This document shows positions 33,348-39,589 of a stretch of DNA of 40,985 nt, in pieces. Where the stretch lies: positions 1 to 40,985 of the forward strand of contig JAGKXB010000020.1 of NCBI GenBank assembly GCA_021151485.1, read 5' to 3'. Numbering within the stretch: position 1 is the first letter of the stretch; each line of letters starts with the position of its first letter. The position numbers and the translations under genes were made by a program. This DNA comes from Oxalobacteraceae bacterium (lineage in GTDB: Bacteria > Pseudomonadota > Gammaproteobacteria > Burkholderiales > Burkholderiaceae_D). The notes below the pieces were generated by a model that saw only the letters and a list, made by a program, of their open reading frames with translations, had not been told where the DNA came from and did not search any database.

Positions 33348-35064
33348 GTAAATTTCCTTTTTCCCAGTCCTGATACTCTTTTGATCGTAAATAACTGTCG
33401 TCAAACGTTGACCAATATTCATCATCATTAAATTTTTGCATTGGTTCCTGCTCTTTTATGTATTCCGTCCATGCCGGTGGCGTACAGTTATTTACACCAG
33501 TCCAAGAAAAGCGAAAACCAACCGCAACAGCAACCCCCGAACGCTTCCAACGGTAGCGCGTTGATTCATAAATAGCATTGGGTTGATTCTTGGCATAAAT
33601 GCCTACATTCACGGCACGTTCTGATAGGCCGTAGCGTCCTTCCACTTCAGCTTGTCGCGTGGCGACGCCTATACGGTAATTGCGGCCTACGTTAATGCCG
33701 CCTTGAGCGCGGATATAAGGCGCAAAGTTAGCCGCCTTTTGCCCTTCTATTTTCTGGCATGCTTCCCACGCTTCCCTTATGTAGCTTGGTGCTTTGCGTA
33801 TGCGTTCATTTTCTACACGGCGCAATTCACGCCACACGATAACCGGTGGCATGCCGATGGGCTGAAATTGCCTAATACCCCATACTGCCGCCCATGCTTC
33901 CACTCTTTGGCTGGGCTTGATGATTTGATCACCAACCAAATCGGTATTGATCACCCCATCTTCATCAATATGCTCATCCACATGCTCATCATCAATGTTT
34001 TTTCCGATGTACTTTGCTATGTATCCCGCCGCTGTGCCTTTGGCTGGGTCGATACTCACAAACTTGATGCGGTTGGTTTTTGCGCCTGGCTCGTCGCCGT
34101 CCTCTTCCAATGCGTAGCGGGTTAAATTGTCTTGAAATTGCGCCACTTTATCTGGCGCCATAAACACCAACATATGCCAATGCGGGCATCCATCATGGTG
34201 CGGCTCTGCTATGCGAAAACCATACGGGCGGACGCCGTCTCGTCCATTTTTTGCCCTGGTTCTTTTCCAAACATCTTGCAAATGTTCTTGCGCTTGGTTT
34301 GGTGTGCTGTTGTTGTAGTTCGGGTTAACCGTGCCAGATTTTGCAAGTATGGCGTGATATTTTGATGGGCAAGTCAGCGTCACAAATACGCCTACGTGGT
34401 TCGACTCAATCGCTACCTCTTCACACCCTGCTATGCGCAACATGAGTTCGCCGCGCCTTATTGTTTTGTTTCCTGTACCTTTTACAGCAAGTTCAGACAA
34501 TAAAAAACTTTGCCCGTCTTCGTTTTCCATCGTGATGGATTGCAGCGATTTAGCATTACGCCTATTTTGCGCAATGCGCCGCAATACTGTTTCATCACTG
34601 GCATAAGCACCAGCGCGAATTGAGACAAAGCCCAAACGAATTGCCGCATGTTCAAATTTACGACCATGCACTTTGCGTAAATTCCTACGCCACCATGCTG
34701 GGTCACTGCAACGATAAATAAATTGCTTATCTTCGTTAACGTCTGGCGCATCAATACCGCGCATTGCGCAGATTGAAGCCAGGCGCTGCCTAAGCGCCCC
34801 TAGATCGTGAATTCTTGCTGCTTGTCTCTCGCATTCTTGTGCGTAACGTTCTGCAATAACGCACAAATGCGCATCGGTTGCATCAATAGGAATTGGGGCA
34901 TCAATCACCTCATCCAGAATTTTAGAAAGCTCTTTATAGCGTTCAGGCATACCACTTACCTTGCCGCTTTGAGCATTATTTAATTCTTGGTATGCACGCA
35001 CGCCCCAACGTGGTGGCAAACCTGCCACGCTTTTGCGCCCGTTTTCTTGCTGAATTGTTGGCAT
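33340..35064 (-). CDS. HUH rolling-circle replication initiation endonuclease
   Basis: A 574-residue protein of the phage replication protein A type (PF05840-like, as in P2 gpA and PM2 P12). RCR motif 1 is VFVTLTCPSKYH (about 226-237). Motif 2 is PHWHMLVFM with the metal-binding histidines 295 and 297. Motif 3 is GYIAKYIGKN, with Tyr348 and Tyr352 as the nicking/religating pair typical of superfamily I. It would nick one strand of the circular genome and drive strand-displacement replication using host polymerase. The nick site is not identified. Confidence 0.92.
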   Translation of the reverse strand: MPTIQQENGRKSVAGLPPRWGVRAYQELNNAQSGKVSGMPERYKELSKILDEVIDAPIPIDATDAHLCVIAERYAQECERQAARIHDLGALRQRLASICAMRGIDAPDVNEDKQFIYRCSDPAWWRRNLRKVHGRKFEHAAIRLGFVSIRAGAYASDETVLRRIAQNRRNAKSLQSITMENEDGQSFLLSELAVKGTGNKTIRRGELMLRIAGCEEVAIESNHVGVFVTLTCPSKYHAILAKSGTVNPNYNNSTPNQAQEHLQDVWKRTRAKNGRDGVRPYGFRIAEPHHDGCPHWHMLVFMAPDKVAQFQDNLTRYALEEDGDEPGAKTNRIKFVSIDPAKGTAAGYIAKYIGKNIDDEHVDEHIDEDGVINTDLVGDQIIKPSQRVEAWAAVWGIRQFQPIGMPPVIVWRELRRVENERIRKAPSYIREAWEACQKIEGQKAANFAPYIRAQGGINVGRNYRIGVATRQAEVEGRYGLSERAVNVGIYAKNQPNAIYESTRYRWKRSGVAVAVGFRFSWTGVNNCTPPAWTEYIKEQEPMQKFNDDEYWSTFDDSYLRSKEYQDWEKGNLHA

Positions 35065-35065
35065 A

Positions 35066-35404
35066 TCAGTGCAGGGATGCTATGCCGTTTTTCTCGTGGT
35101 GGTAATCCGGCTTTGTTATATCAGCCAGCTCACCACCAACCATGGCACGCGCCACAATTTCCAATTGCTTATGCAATCGCGCCACCGAGCGTCTTATTTG
35201 TGCGCGTTCAGTCACGTTAAATTTTTTAAGGCTGTCATCCGCCCGCTCTTTTGGCATGTTTGCGCACATTACAGCTACCCGACGCACGGCCATCGGCAAG
35301 ATTGCCCAATGTGCAGCTTGCACCGCCTCACGGTCGGTGTTGAGCAATTCAAACGCTTTATCTAAGGCCGCTTTTCCTATTTCATGATCATTGATGTTTT
35401 TCAT
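35066..35404 (-). CDS. Phage early protein, helical (112 aa)
   Basis: Soluble and mainly helical, with HEIGKAALDKAFELL, WAILPMAVRRVAVMCANM and an Arg-rich AQIRRSVARLHKQLEIVAR. ATG 35404 is chosen because GAAGGGGTG lies just ahead; longer frames run into the upstream gene. It ends one base before the replication gene begins. The basic helix suggests nucleic-acid binding, perhaps a replication accessory. Confidence 0.6.
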   Translation of the reverse strand: MKNINDHEIGKAALDKAFELLNTDREAVQAAHWAILPMAVRRVAVMCANMPKERADDSLKKFNVTERAQIRRSVARLHKQLEIVARAMVGGELADITKPDYHHEKNGIASLH

Positions 35405-35406
35405 GA

Positions 35407-35505
35407 TCACCCCTTCACAATGCCAAATGCTGGAAAGACCAAAGGAGCCATAAAGCAAGCCAAGCAAATTAGTAAAAACACCAATTCTTTTATGGTTTCA
35501 CGCAT
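35407..35505 (-). CDS. Tiny membrane protein (32 aa), early operon
   Basis: Starts MRETIKELVFLLICLACFMA and continues as a single hydrophobic helix, ending FGIVKG. TTGGGGC precedes the ATG; its first 8 bases overlap the upstream gene and it stops 2 bases before the next start. Confidence 0.5.
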   Translation of the reverse strand: MRETIKELVFLLICLACFMAPLVFPAFGIVKG

Positions 35506-35632
35506 GATTTGCCCCAATCCATCCGAGCGCGTAGCAAATTGGCGCGGCTGATATCAATAGGCAACCCATTACCATTGCGAGAAAATTTTCCGCAAAACTG
35601 GTGTTTATTTTGTAATTTTTTGTTTCTTGCAT
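35498..35632 (-). CDS. Small membrane protein (44 aa), first gene of leftward operon
   Basis: Polar start MQETKNYKINTSFAENF followed by a helix LAMVMGCLLISAAPICYALG and a short end. The leader CCTAGGGGGTCGCC directly before the ATG contains a strong AGGGGG ribosome binding site and is almost identical to the leader of the divergent gene at 35852. As first gene of the lytic operon it would be made early; role unknown. Confidence 0.55.
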   Translation of the reverse strand: MQETKNYKINTSFAENFLAMVMGCLLISAAPICYALGWIGANHA

Positions 35633-35735
35633 GGCGACCCCCTAGGTCATTTCGTCCCCGGCAAGAAGTCATGCGGCCCGGTTGCAGCCGGTATTTGCCT
35701 AGGGAGCGATTGAGAGTTACCGCACGACAAGGCGA

Positions 35736-35765
35736 AATATAGTCGGTTTTATTCCGACTAGTCAA
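35736..35765 (-). promoter_or_regulatory. Leftward (lytic) promoter with operator 1
   Basis: On the minus strand TTGACT (35765-35760) and TATATT (35741-35736) are 18 bases apart. A 21-bp dyad TAGTC-N11-GACTA occupies 35740-35760; its stem extends to TAGTCGG/CCGACTA. The operator lies mainly in the spacer, with its ends entering both boxes, so a bound repressor would block polymerase. Transcription would start about 95 bases before the first gene. Confidence 0.7.
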
Positions 35766-35780
35766 GGGAAGTGTATGACC

Positions 35781-35809
35781 TTGATAGTCTGTTAAAAAAA
35801 GACTACTCT
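35781..35809 (+). promoter_or_regulatory. Rightward (lysogeny) promoter with operator 2
   Basis: TTGATA (35781-35786) and TACTCT (35804-35809) are 17 bases apart. A second dyad TAGTC-N11-GACTA spans 35785-35805, again mainly in the spacer; stem TAGTCT/AGACTA. It is exactly 45 bp from operator 1, and the half-sites are identical. Confidence 0.65.
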
Positions 35810-35851
35810 TTCGACATAGATTTACGTCTAATTACACCTAGGGGGTGACAT

Positions 35852-36319
35852 ATGAAAAAATACGCAATTTTTGCGGTATTAGCTGCTGTTCCAATCTTTT
35901 CTATTGCCTCAATAGAAGTAGATAAAGGTTTGATGTGTAATCAATCCACCAATGACTTTTTTGCACCACTTATTCAAAATGATTCAATAGAATTGAAGCC
36001 ATATAAAATTGATGATAAGTTCATCAGCTACTTCAATATTAAAAATAACAAGTCCAGATCTAAAAAATCATTTTATAAAAAAGGTTTTGAAAATGGTATT
36101 ACTGCATTTGGAATGCCAGTTATTTCCGTATTTGGTTATGCCGATGGTCAAATACTTTTCCCCCAGAATCCTTTAGGAAAAACTCCTGATGTATACGGTG
36201 TTGCGGTAGAAGAAGGTATTGCCAACGTACAAGCACAACTACGTTCAGTAGGATCAACGAAAGCAACTACTTACCGTATTGATGCATCTAAAACATTTAT
36301 TATTTGCAAAGGAGTTTGA
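35852..36319 (+). CDS. Secreted/periplasmic protein of unknown function, lysogeny operon
   Basis: A 155-residue protein with a clear signal peptide (MKKYAIFAVLAAVPIFSIAS, cleavage near residue 20). The mature part is basic, has Cys29 and Cys152 (possible disulfide), and contains KNNKSRSKKSFYKKGFENG and YGVAVEEGIANVQAQLRSVG. It is visibly more AT-rich than its neighbours, as expected for a recently acquired cargo gene. It is co-transcribed with the repressor one base downstream, so it should be expressed in the lysogen. Superinfection exclusion or host-modifying roles are plausible; no family recognised. Confidence 0.75.
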   Translation: MKKYAIFAVLAAVPIFSIASIEVDKGLMCNQSTNDFFAPLIQNDSIELKPYKIDDKFISYFNIKNNKSRSKKSFYKKGFENGITAFGMPVISVFGYADGQILFPQNPLGKTPDVYGVAVEEGIANVQAQLRSVGSTKATTYRIDASKTFIICKGV

Positions 36320-36320
36320 T

Positions 36321-36653
36321 ATGAAAACAACCGCAGAATATCTTGACGCTGTGAAAAATGCACTTAATCTTCCGAGTGATTATGCGCTGGCAAAATACTG
36401 GGGAGTATCAAAACAAGACGTGAGCGAATACCGTGCTGGACGGCGTACGCTTGGTGAAGATCGCGCTATTGCTGTCGCTTCTATTTTGGGCATTAATCCC
36501 GCAGAACCTTTAATTGCTTCACATGCTGAACGTGCAAAATCAGAGCAAGCAAAAGAAGTTTGGAATGCTCTTTTTGAAAAAATTTCGGAAAAAGTTTCCG
36601 CGTCTTTTAAATTACTGATATTGGGTTCCAGCCCGCGCCAAACCTTGATTTAG
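36321..36653 (+). CDS. Phage repressor, HTH (Cro/CI-like, small-phage type)
   Basis: A 110-residue protein with a helix-turn-helix at about residues 20-60: DYALAKYWGVSKQDVSEYRAGRRTLGED followed by AIAVASILGINPAEPL. This form is common among repressors of filamentous and other small phages (MKT-EYLD-V...LPSDYALAK start). AAGGAG lies 6 bases before ATG 36321, one base after the previous stop. The likely targets are the two dyads at 35740-35805. The residues after about 95 (SSPRQTLI) are encoded in the first arm of the inverted repeat at 36615-36668. Confidence 0.8.
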   Translation: MKTTAEYLDAVKNALNLPSDYALAKYWGVSKQDVSEYRAGRRTLGEDRAIAVASILGINPAEPLIASHAERAKSEQAKEVWNALFEKISEKVSASFKLLILGSSPRQTLI

Positions 36654-36668
36654 GCGTGTCAATATCAG
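36615..36668. repeat. Large inverted repeat near the right prophage end
   Basis: CTGATATTG (36615-36623) and CAATATCAG (36660-36668) are perfect 9-bp arms enclosing 36 bases that include GC-rich sequence. The first arm lies inside the 3' end of the repressor gene, the second 8 bases before the attP arm. Could be a structured transcript end or an accessory recombination/replication site. Confidence 0.55.
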
Positions 36669-36675
36669 CTTAAGT

Positions 36676-36687
36676 GCTGGATTTACA
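36676..36687. repeat. attP inverted repeat, right-end arm
   Basis: GCTGGATTTACA, exact reverse complement of 24887-24898. It overlaps the degenerate XerD arm of the right junction. Confidence 0.85.
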
Positions 36688-36707
36688 TTTTATACATTAT
36701 GCGAAAT
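36680..36707. other. Right prophage junction (attR), dif-like
   Basis: Degenerate XerD-type arm GATTTACATTT (36680-36690), central hexamer TATACA (36691-36696) and perfect XerC-type arm TTATGCGAAAT (36697-36707). The last 17 bases equal those of the left junction. The left arm differs from the host dif arm at four of eleven positions and is of phage origin. A conserved XerC arm with a poor XerD arm is the pattern known for Xer-exploiting phages whose integration is XerC-driven. Confidence 0.88.
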
Positions 36708-36741
36708 CAATACAAAAATTCACCAAGTCTAATCATCGGTT

Positions 36742-37719
36742 CTAACGACGATTCGCATAACGCTCCGCCAATACCGAACACACCAGCAATTGCAACTGGT
36801 GATAAATAATCATCGGTAACACGAAAATCCCCATGCCCGCGTGGCCGGCGAACATGGCTTGTGCCATTGGCATGCCGTTGGCTAGGCTTTTTTTGGAACC
36901 GCAAAATACGGCAGCGATTTCGTCTTCGGTATTAAAACCAAGACGGCGGCTGCTCCAGGTGGTTAAACACAGGATTATCACCAGCAATATGCCTGTCAGC
37001 ACAATGAGCGCCGCTAAGGTGTATAGCGAGTAGCTAGACCAGACTCCCGCTTGTTGCGAATTACAAAACGATGCATGCACGATCAGCACGATGACGCCGC
37101 GATCGAGCGTGCTCAGTAATTTTTTGTTGCGTGCCATCAGTGTTAATAATGGCCGGCGCAGCATTTGTCCTGCTGCGAATGGCAACATTAATTGGATCAT
37201 GACGTCCATCATTGCGGATAACAGCGATATCGGATGACCGCTTTTCGCCATGACAAAACTCATCAGCATGGGCGTCATCACCATCCCAATCAGGCCAGAA
37301 ATAGTGGCGTTAAAAATCGCTCCAGACAAGTTGCCCCTGGCAAGCGCTGTCATTGCGACCGACGAGCTGATGGTCGATGGCAATGCACACAGATAGAAGA
37401 AACCCAACAACATATCGTTGGGCAACCATCCCCTCCCTACCATAAAGATACCTATGCCGATGATGGGGAAAAGCACAAAAGTGGCCAATTGTACGAACAA
37501 GTGTAATTGCCATTGCGTGAAGCCGGCTTTTAGTTTGTCCGGCGATAAGTTGGCGCCGTGCAAGAAAAACACCAGCATGATGCCCACATAGGTCAGTGTG
37601 CTCAAATGTAAAATTCCACCTGTGCCGCCAGGCCCAGGGATCAGCAAGCCGAGCACCGCTGCTCCGACGATGCACACCATGTAACCATGCTTATTGAGGA
37701 AATTTTTTGTTGAATGCAT
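36742..37719 (-). CDS. SBF-like transporter (bile acid:sodium symporter superfamily, YfeH-like)
   Basis: A 325-residue protein with about ten membrane helices. LTYVGIMLVFFLHGANLSPDKL, the crossing motif LCALPSTISSSVAMTALARGN and FCGSKKSLANGMPMAQAMF are characteristic of the SBF-like family. It begins 3 bases after the flavin reductase stop with AAGGAA as ribosome binding site, so it is the last gene of the mesX-mesD operon. Substrate unknown; the context suggests something linked to methionine or methyl-group supply. Its stop lies 35 bases from the right prophage junction. Confidence 0.88.
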   Translation of the reverse strand: MHSTKNFLNKHGYMVCIVGAAVLGLLIPGPGGTGGILHLSTLTYVGIMLVFFLHGANLSPDKLKAGFTQWQLHLFVQLATFVLFPIIGIGIFMVGRGWLPNDMLLGFFYLCALPSTISSSVAMTALARGNLSGAIFNATISGLIGMVMTPMLMSFVMAKSGHPISLLSAMMDVMIQLMLPFAAGQMLRRPLLTLMARNKKLLSTLDRGVIVLIVHASFCNSQQAGVWSSYSLYTLAALIVLTGILLVIILCLTTWSSRRLGFNTEDEIAAVFCGSKKSLANGMPMAQAMFAGHAGMGIFVLPMIIYHQLQLLVCSVLAERYANRR

Positions 37720-37722
37720 GCG

Positions 37723-38283
37723 TTATTCCTTTGCAACAAAACCCTGTTCTGGCAACAAAATCACGCTGTCTGCGGCAAGGTTGCAATACTGTCCTTTGAA
37801 ATACACCAATGGCTGAGTGGTGGCGGTATCTTGCCGATTGAACGCTTTCACTTCGCCAATCACGATCATGTGATCACCTGCAGCATGTTCGGCATGAATT
37901 TCGCAATCAATCCAGTAAAGACTGCCGGCGATGATTGGATTGCCCAGTGGTGATTCTTTCCAATCGATGCCGTGCCATTTGTCTGTACCTCGCTGGGCGA
38001 ACTGGTTGGAAATTGCGGCCTGCTCACCTGACAAGATATTGACTGTGAACCGCCCTGCTTTACGCATTTTGGGATAGCTGTATGAACTGGACTTGACGCT
38101 GAAAGATACCAGTGGTGGGTTCATCGACACGCTATAGAACGATTGGCAAGTGAAACCAACCGGCTCGCCGTCGATGTATGAACTAATCACCGTGATGCCG
38201 GATGCGTAATGCCCGAGTGCTTCCCGAAAGCGCTCGGGCTCAATTGCAGTACTTAGCGTGCTTGGAATACTTTGAAATGACAT
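37723..38283 (-). CDS. Flavin reductase-like FMN-binding protein
   Basis: A 186-residue protein of the flavin-reductase-like split-barrel family: FREALGHYASGITVIS, GFTCQSFYSVSMNPPLVSFSV, and the C-terminal DHMIVIGEVKAF...PLVYFKGQY strand set. Such proteins supply reduced flavin to partner oxygenases. ATG 38283, 13 bases after the mesD stop, is preferred over an upstream start inside mesD. Its operon partner MesX is believed to act with oxygen, making it the likely recipient of reduced flavin; that link is inference. Confidence 0.85.
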   Translation of the reverse strand: MSFQSIPSTLSTAIEPERFREALGHYASGITVISSYIDGEPVGFTCQSFYSVSMNPPLVSFSVKSSSYSYPKMRKAGRFTVNILSGEQAAISNQFAQRGTDKWHGIDWKESPLGNPIIAGSLYWIDCEIHAEHAAGDHMIVIGEVKAFNRQDTATTQPLVYFKGQYCNLAADSVILLPEQGFVAKE

Positions 38284-38296
38284 GCTGATCCTAAAA

Positions 38297-39334
38297 CTAG
38301 TTCGAGAGCTCTCTTCGGATGATTTCTGCACCGGCGCTCAAAGCATGGAGTTTACCTCTTGCCACGGAACGAGATAAAGGAGCCATGCCACAATTCGTGC
38401 TGGGGTAGAGCTTGTCGGCGTCCACAAACTGCAGCGCTTTGCGTAGGGTGTTGGCAACTTCCTCTGGCGTTTCGACCGTATTACTGGCTACATCAATGGC
38501 ACCGACCATCACTTTTTTACCGCGAATCAGTTCAATCAGATCCATGGGCACACGAGAATTGTGGCATTCGAGTGAAATCAAATCGATGTTGCAGGCTTGT
38601 AGTTTAGGGAAGGACGCTTCATATTGACGCCATTCCGATCCCAGTGTCTTTTTCCAATCCGTGTTGGCTTGGATGCCATAGCCATAGCAAATATGAATCG
38701 CCGTTTCACACTTCAGCCCTTCAATCGCTTTTTCTAAGGTGGCAATGCCCCAATCGTTGACTTCGTCAAAAAAGACATTAAATGCGGGCTCATCAAACTG
38801 AATAATATCGACACCGGCAGCTTCTAATTCTTTGGCTTCTTGATTGAGAATTTTGGCGAATTCCCAGGCCAGTTTTTCGCGACTTTTATAGTGGCTATCG
38901 TAAAGCGTATCGATCATCGTCATCGGCCCAGGCAGTGCCCATTTAATTGGCTGTTTGGTTTGTTGGCGTAAAAACTTGGCATCGTCCACAAAAACCGACT
39001 TTGGGCGGCTCACAGCACTCACAACCGTCGGCACGCTGGCATCGTAGCGATCACGGATTCTCACGGTCTCCCGTTTTGCAAAATCTACGCCCTCAAGATG
39101 CTCAATAAACGTGGTCACAAAGTGCTGACGTGTTTGCTCGCCGTCACTGACAATATCAATGCCAGCATGTTGTTGTTCTTGCAGCGATAGACGCAATGCA
39201 TCTTGTTTGCCATCGATTAATTCGTCACCTTGCAGTTTCCAAGGCGACCACAATTTTTCAGGCTCGGCAAGCCAGGAAGGTTTAGGAAGGCTGCCTGCGG
39301 TTGAGGTGGGTAATAGTTTTTTCATAATTTTCAT
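38297..39334 (-). CDS. mesD: Core methionine synthase (folate-independent, MesD-type)
   Basis: A 345-residue protein equal to the catalytic C-terminal half of MetE, lacking the N-terminal half. Zinc-ligand candidates are His214 and Cys216 (IHICYGYG), Glu256 in SLECHNS and Cys315 (STNCGMAPLS); IQFDEPAF is also conserved. Core-MetE proteins next to DUF1852 genes form the MesD/MesX class described for bacteria such as Acinetobacter, making methionine without cobalamin or methylfolate. The start is uncertain: ATG 39334 or ATG 39325, neither with a strong ribosome binding site. Confidence 0.88.
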   Translation of the reverse strand: MKIMKKLLPTSTAGSLPKPSWLAEPEKLWSPWKLQGDELIDGKQDALRLSLQEQQHAGIDIVSDGEQTRQHFVTTFIEHLEGVDFAKRETVRIRDRYDASVPTVVSAVSRPKSVFVDDAKFLRQQTKQPIKWALPGPMTMIDTLYDSHYKSREKLAWEFAKILNQEAKELEAAGVDIIQFDEPAFNVFFDEVNDWGIATLEKAIEGLKCETAIHICYGYGIQANTDWKKTLGSEWRQYEASFPKLQACNIDLISLECHNSRVPMDLIELIRGKKVMVGAIDVASNTVETPEEVANTLRKALQFVDADKLYPSTNCGMAPLSRSVARGKLHALSAGAEIIRRELSN

Positions 39335-39437
39335 AATAGATAATCTGATATTTTCCAGCAAACCTGATTAATTAAGTCTGTTGGAACAAATTTAGTTTTG
39401 AGTTGTAAATACTTGATACGACGTTAATACGAAAAAA

Positions 39438-39565
39438 CTTAAAACCGTCGCCCCCGAGTGCTTTAGTCGGGGGGCCAGTGACTTTTAGCAGCAAACAACG
39501 AAAGACACTGGATTCCCGCCTAAACCCGCGGGAACGACGGGGAAATTAAGGCTAATAGACAATCT
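39438..39565. repeat. REP-pair repeat, copy B
   Basis: Similar along its length to the reverse complement of 21012-21131, starting CTTAAAACCGTCG and ending AGACAATCT. Same two palindromes (CCCCGAG...CGGGGG and TTCCCGCC...GCGGGAA). It lies in the 255-base gap between mesX and mesD, so in this operon it would appear in the mRNA as two hairpins and may limit or tune downstream expression. Confidence 0.85.
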
Positions 39566-39589
39566 TGGGTAACCTTATTTTTTGATGAT

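Larger units (their letters stand above)
24870..36696. mobile_element. PM2/corticovirus-like double jelly-roll prophage integrated at dif
   Basis: The segment between the two Xer junctions carries a PM2-type capsid gene, packaging ATPase, HUH replication protein, lysozyme, spike/stalk proteins, about a dozen tiny one-helix membrane proteins, and a repressor switch. No integrase or transposase is present. The distance between equivalent core bases gives an excised circle of 11,821 bp, close to the ~10-kb circular dsDNA genome of phage PM2. Nearly all genes run leftward in one overlapping operon (35632 to 25346). Only three genes run rightward: the HTH gene at the left end and the two-gene lysogeny operon at the right end. 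No gene is visibly broken, so it may be active. The assignment rests on recalled PM2 capsid similarity plus the gene set. Confidence 0.88.

Noticed and set aside
33652..34125. Rightward 157-codon frame inside the replicase gene
   Set aside because: Antisense to the conserved HUH motifs; codon pattern reflects the opposite-strand gene.
24900..36680. Search for an integrase, transposase or serine recombinase gene in the prophage
   Set aside because: No reading frame shows tyrosine- or serine-recombinase motifs; the YIAKY tyrosines at 33340-35064 belong to the HUH replicase. Absence supports Xer use.
24900..36700. Filamentous (inovirus) prophage, suggested by dif integration and the repressor type
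   Set aside because: No Zot-type gpI, major coat or gpIII-like genes. The ATPase lacks a Zot membrane segment, and the capsid candidate is a 282-residue beta-rich PM2-like protein.
37234..37506. Rightward frame inside the SBF transporter
   Set aside because: Antisense shadow of a transporter with clear membrane helices and family motifs.
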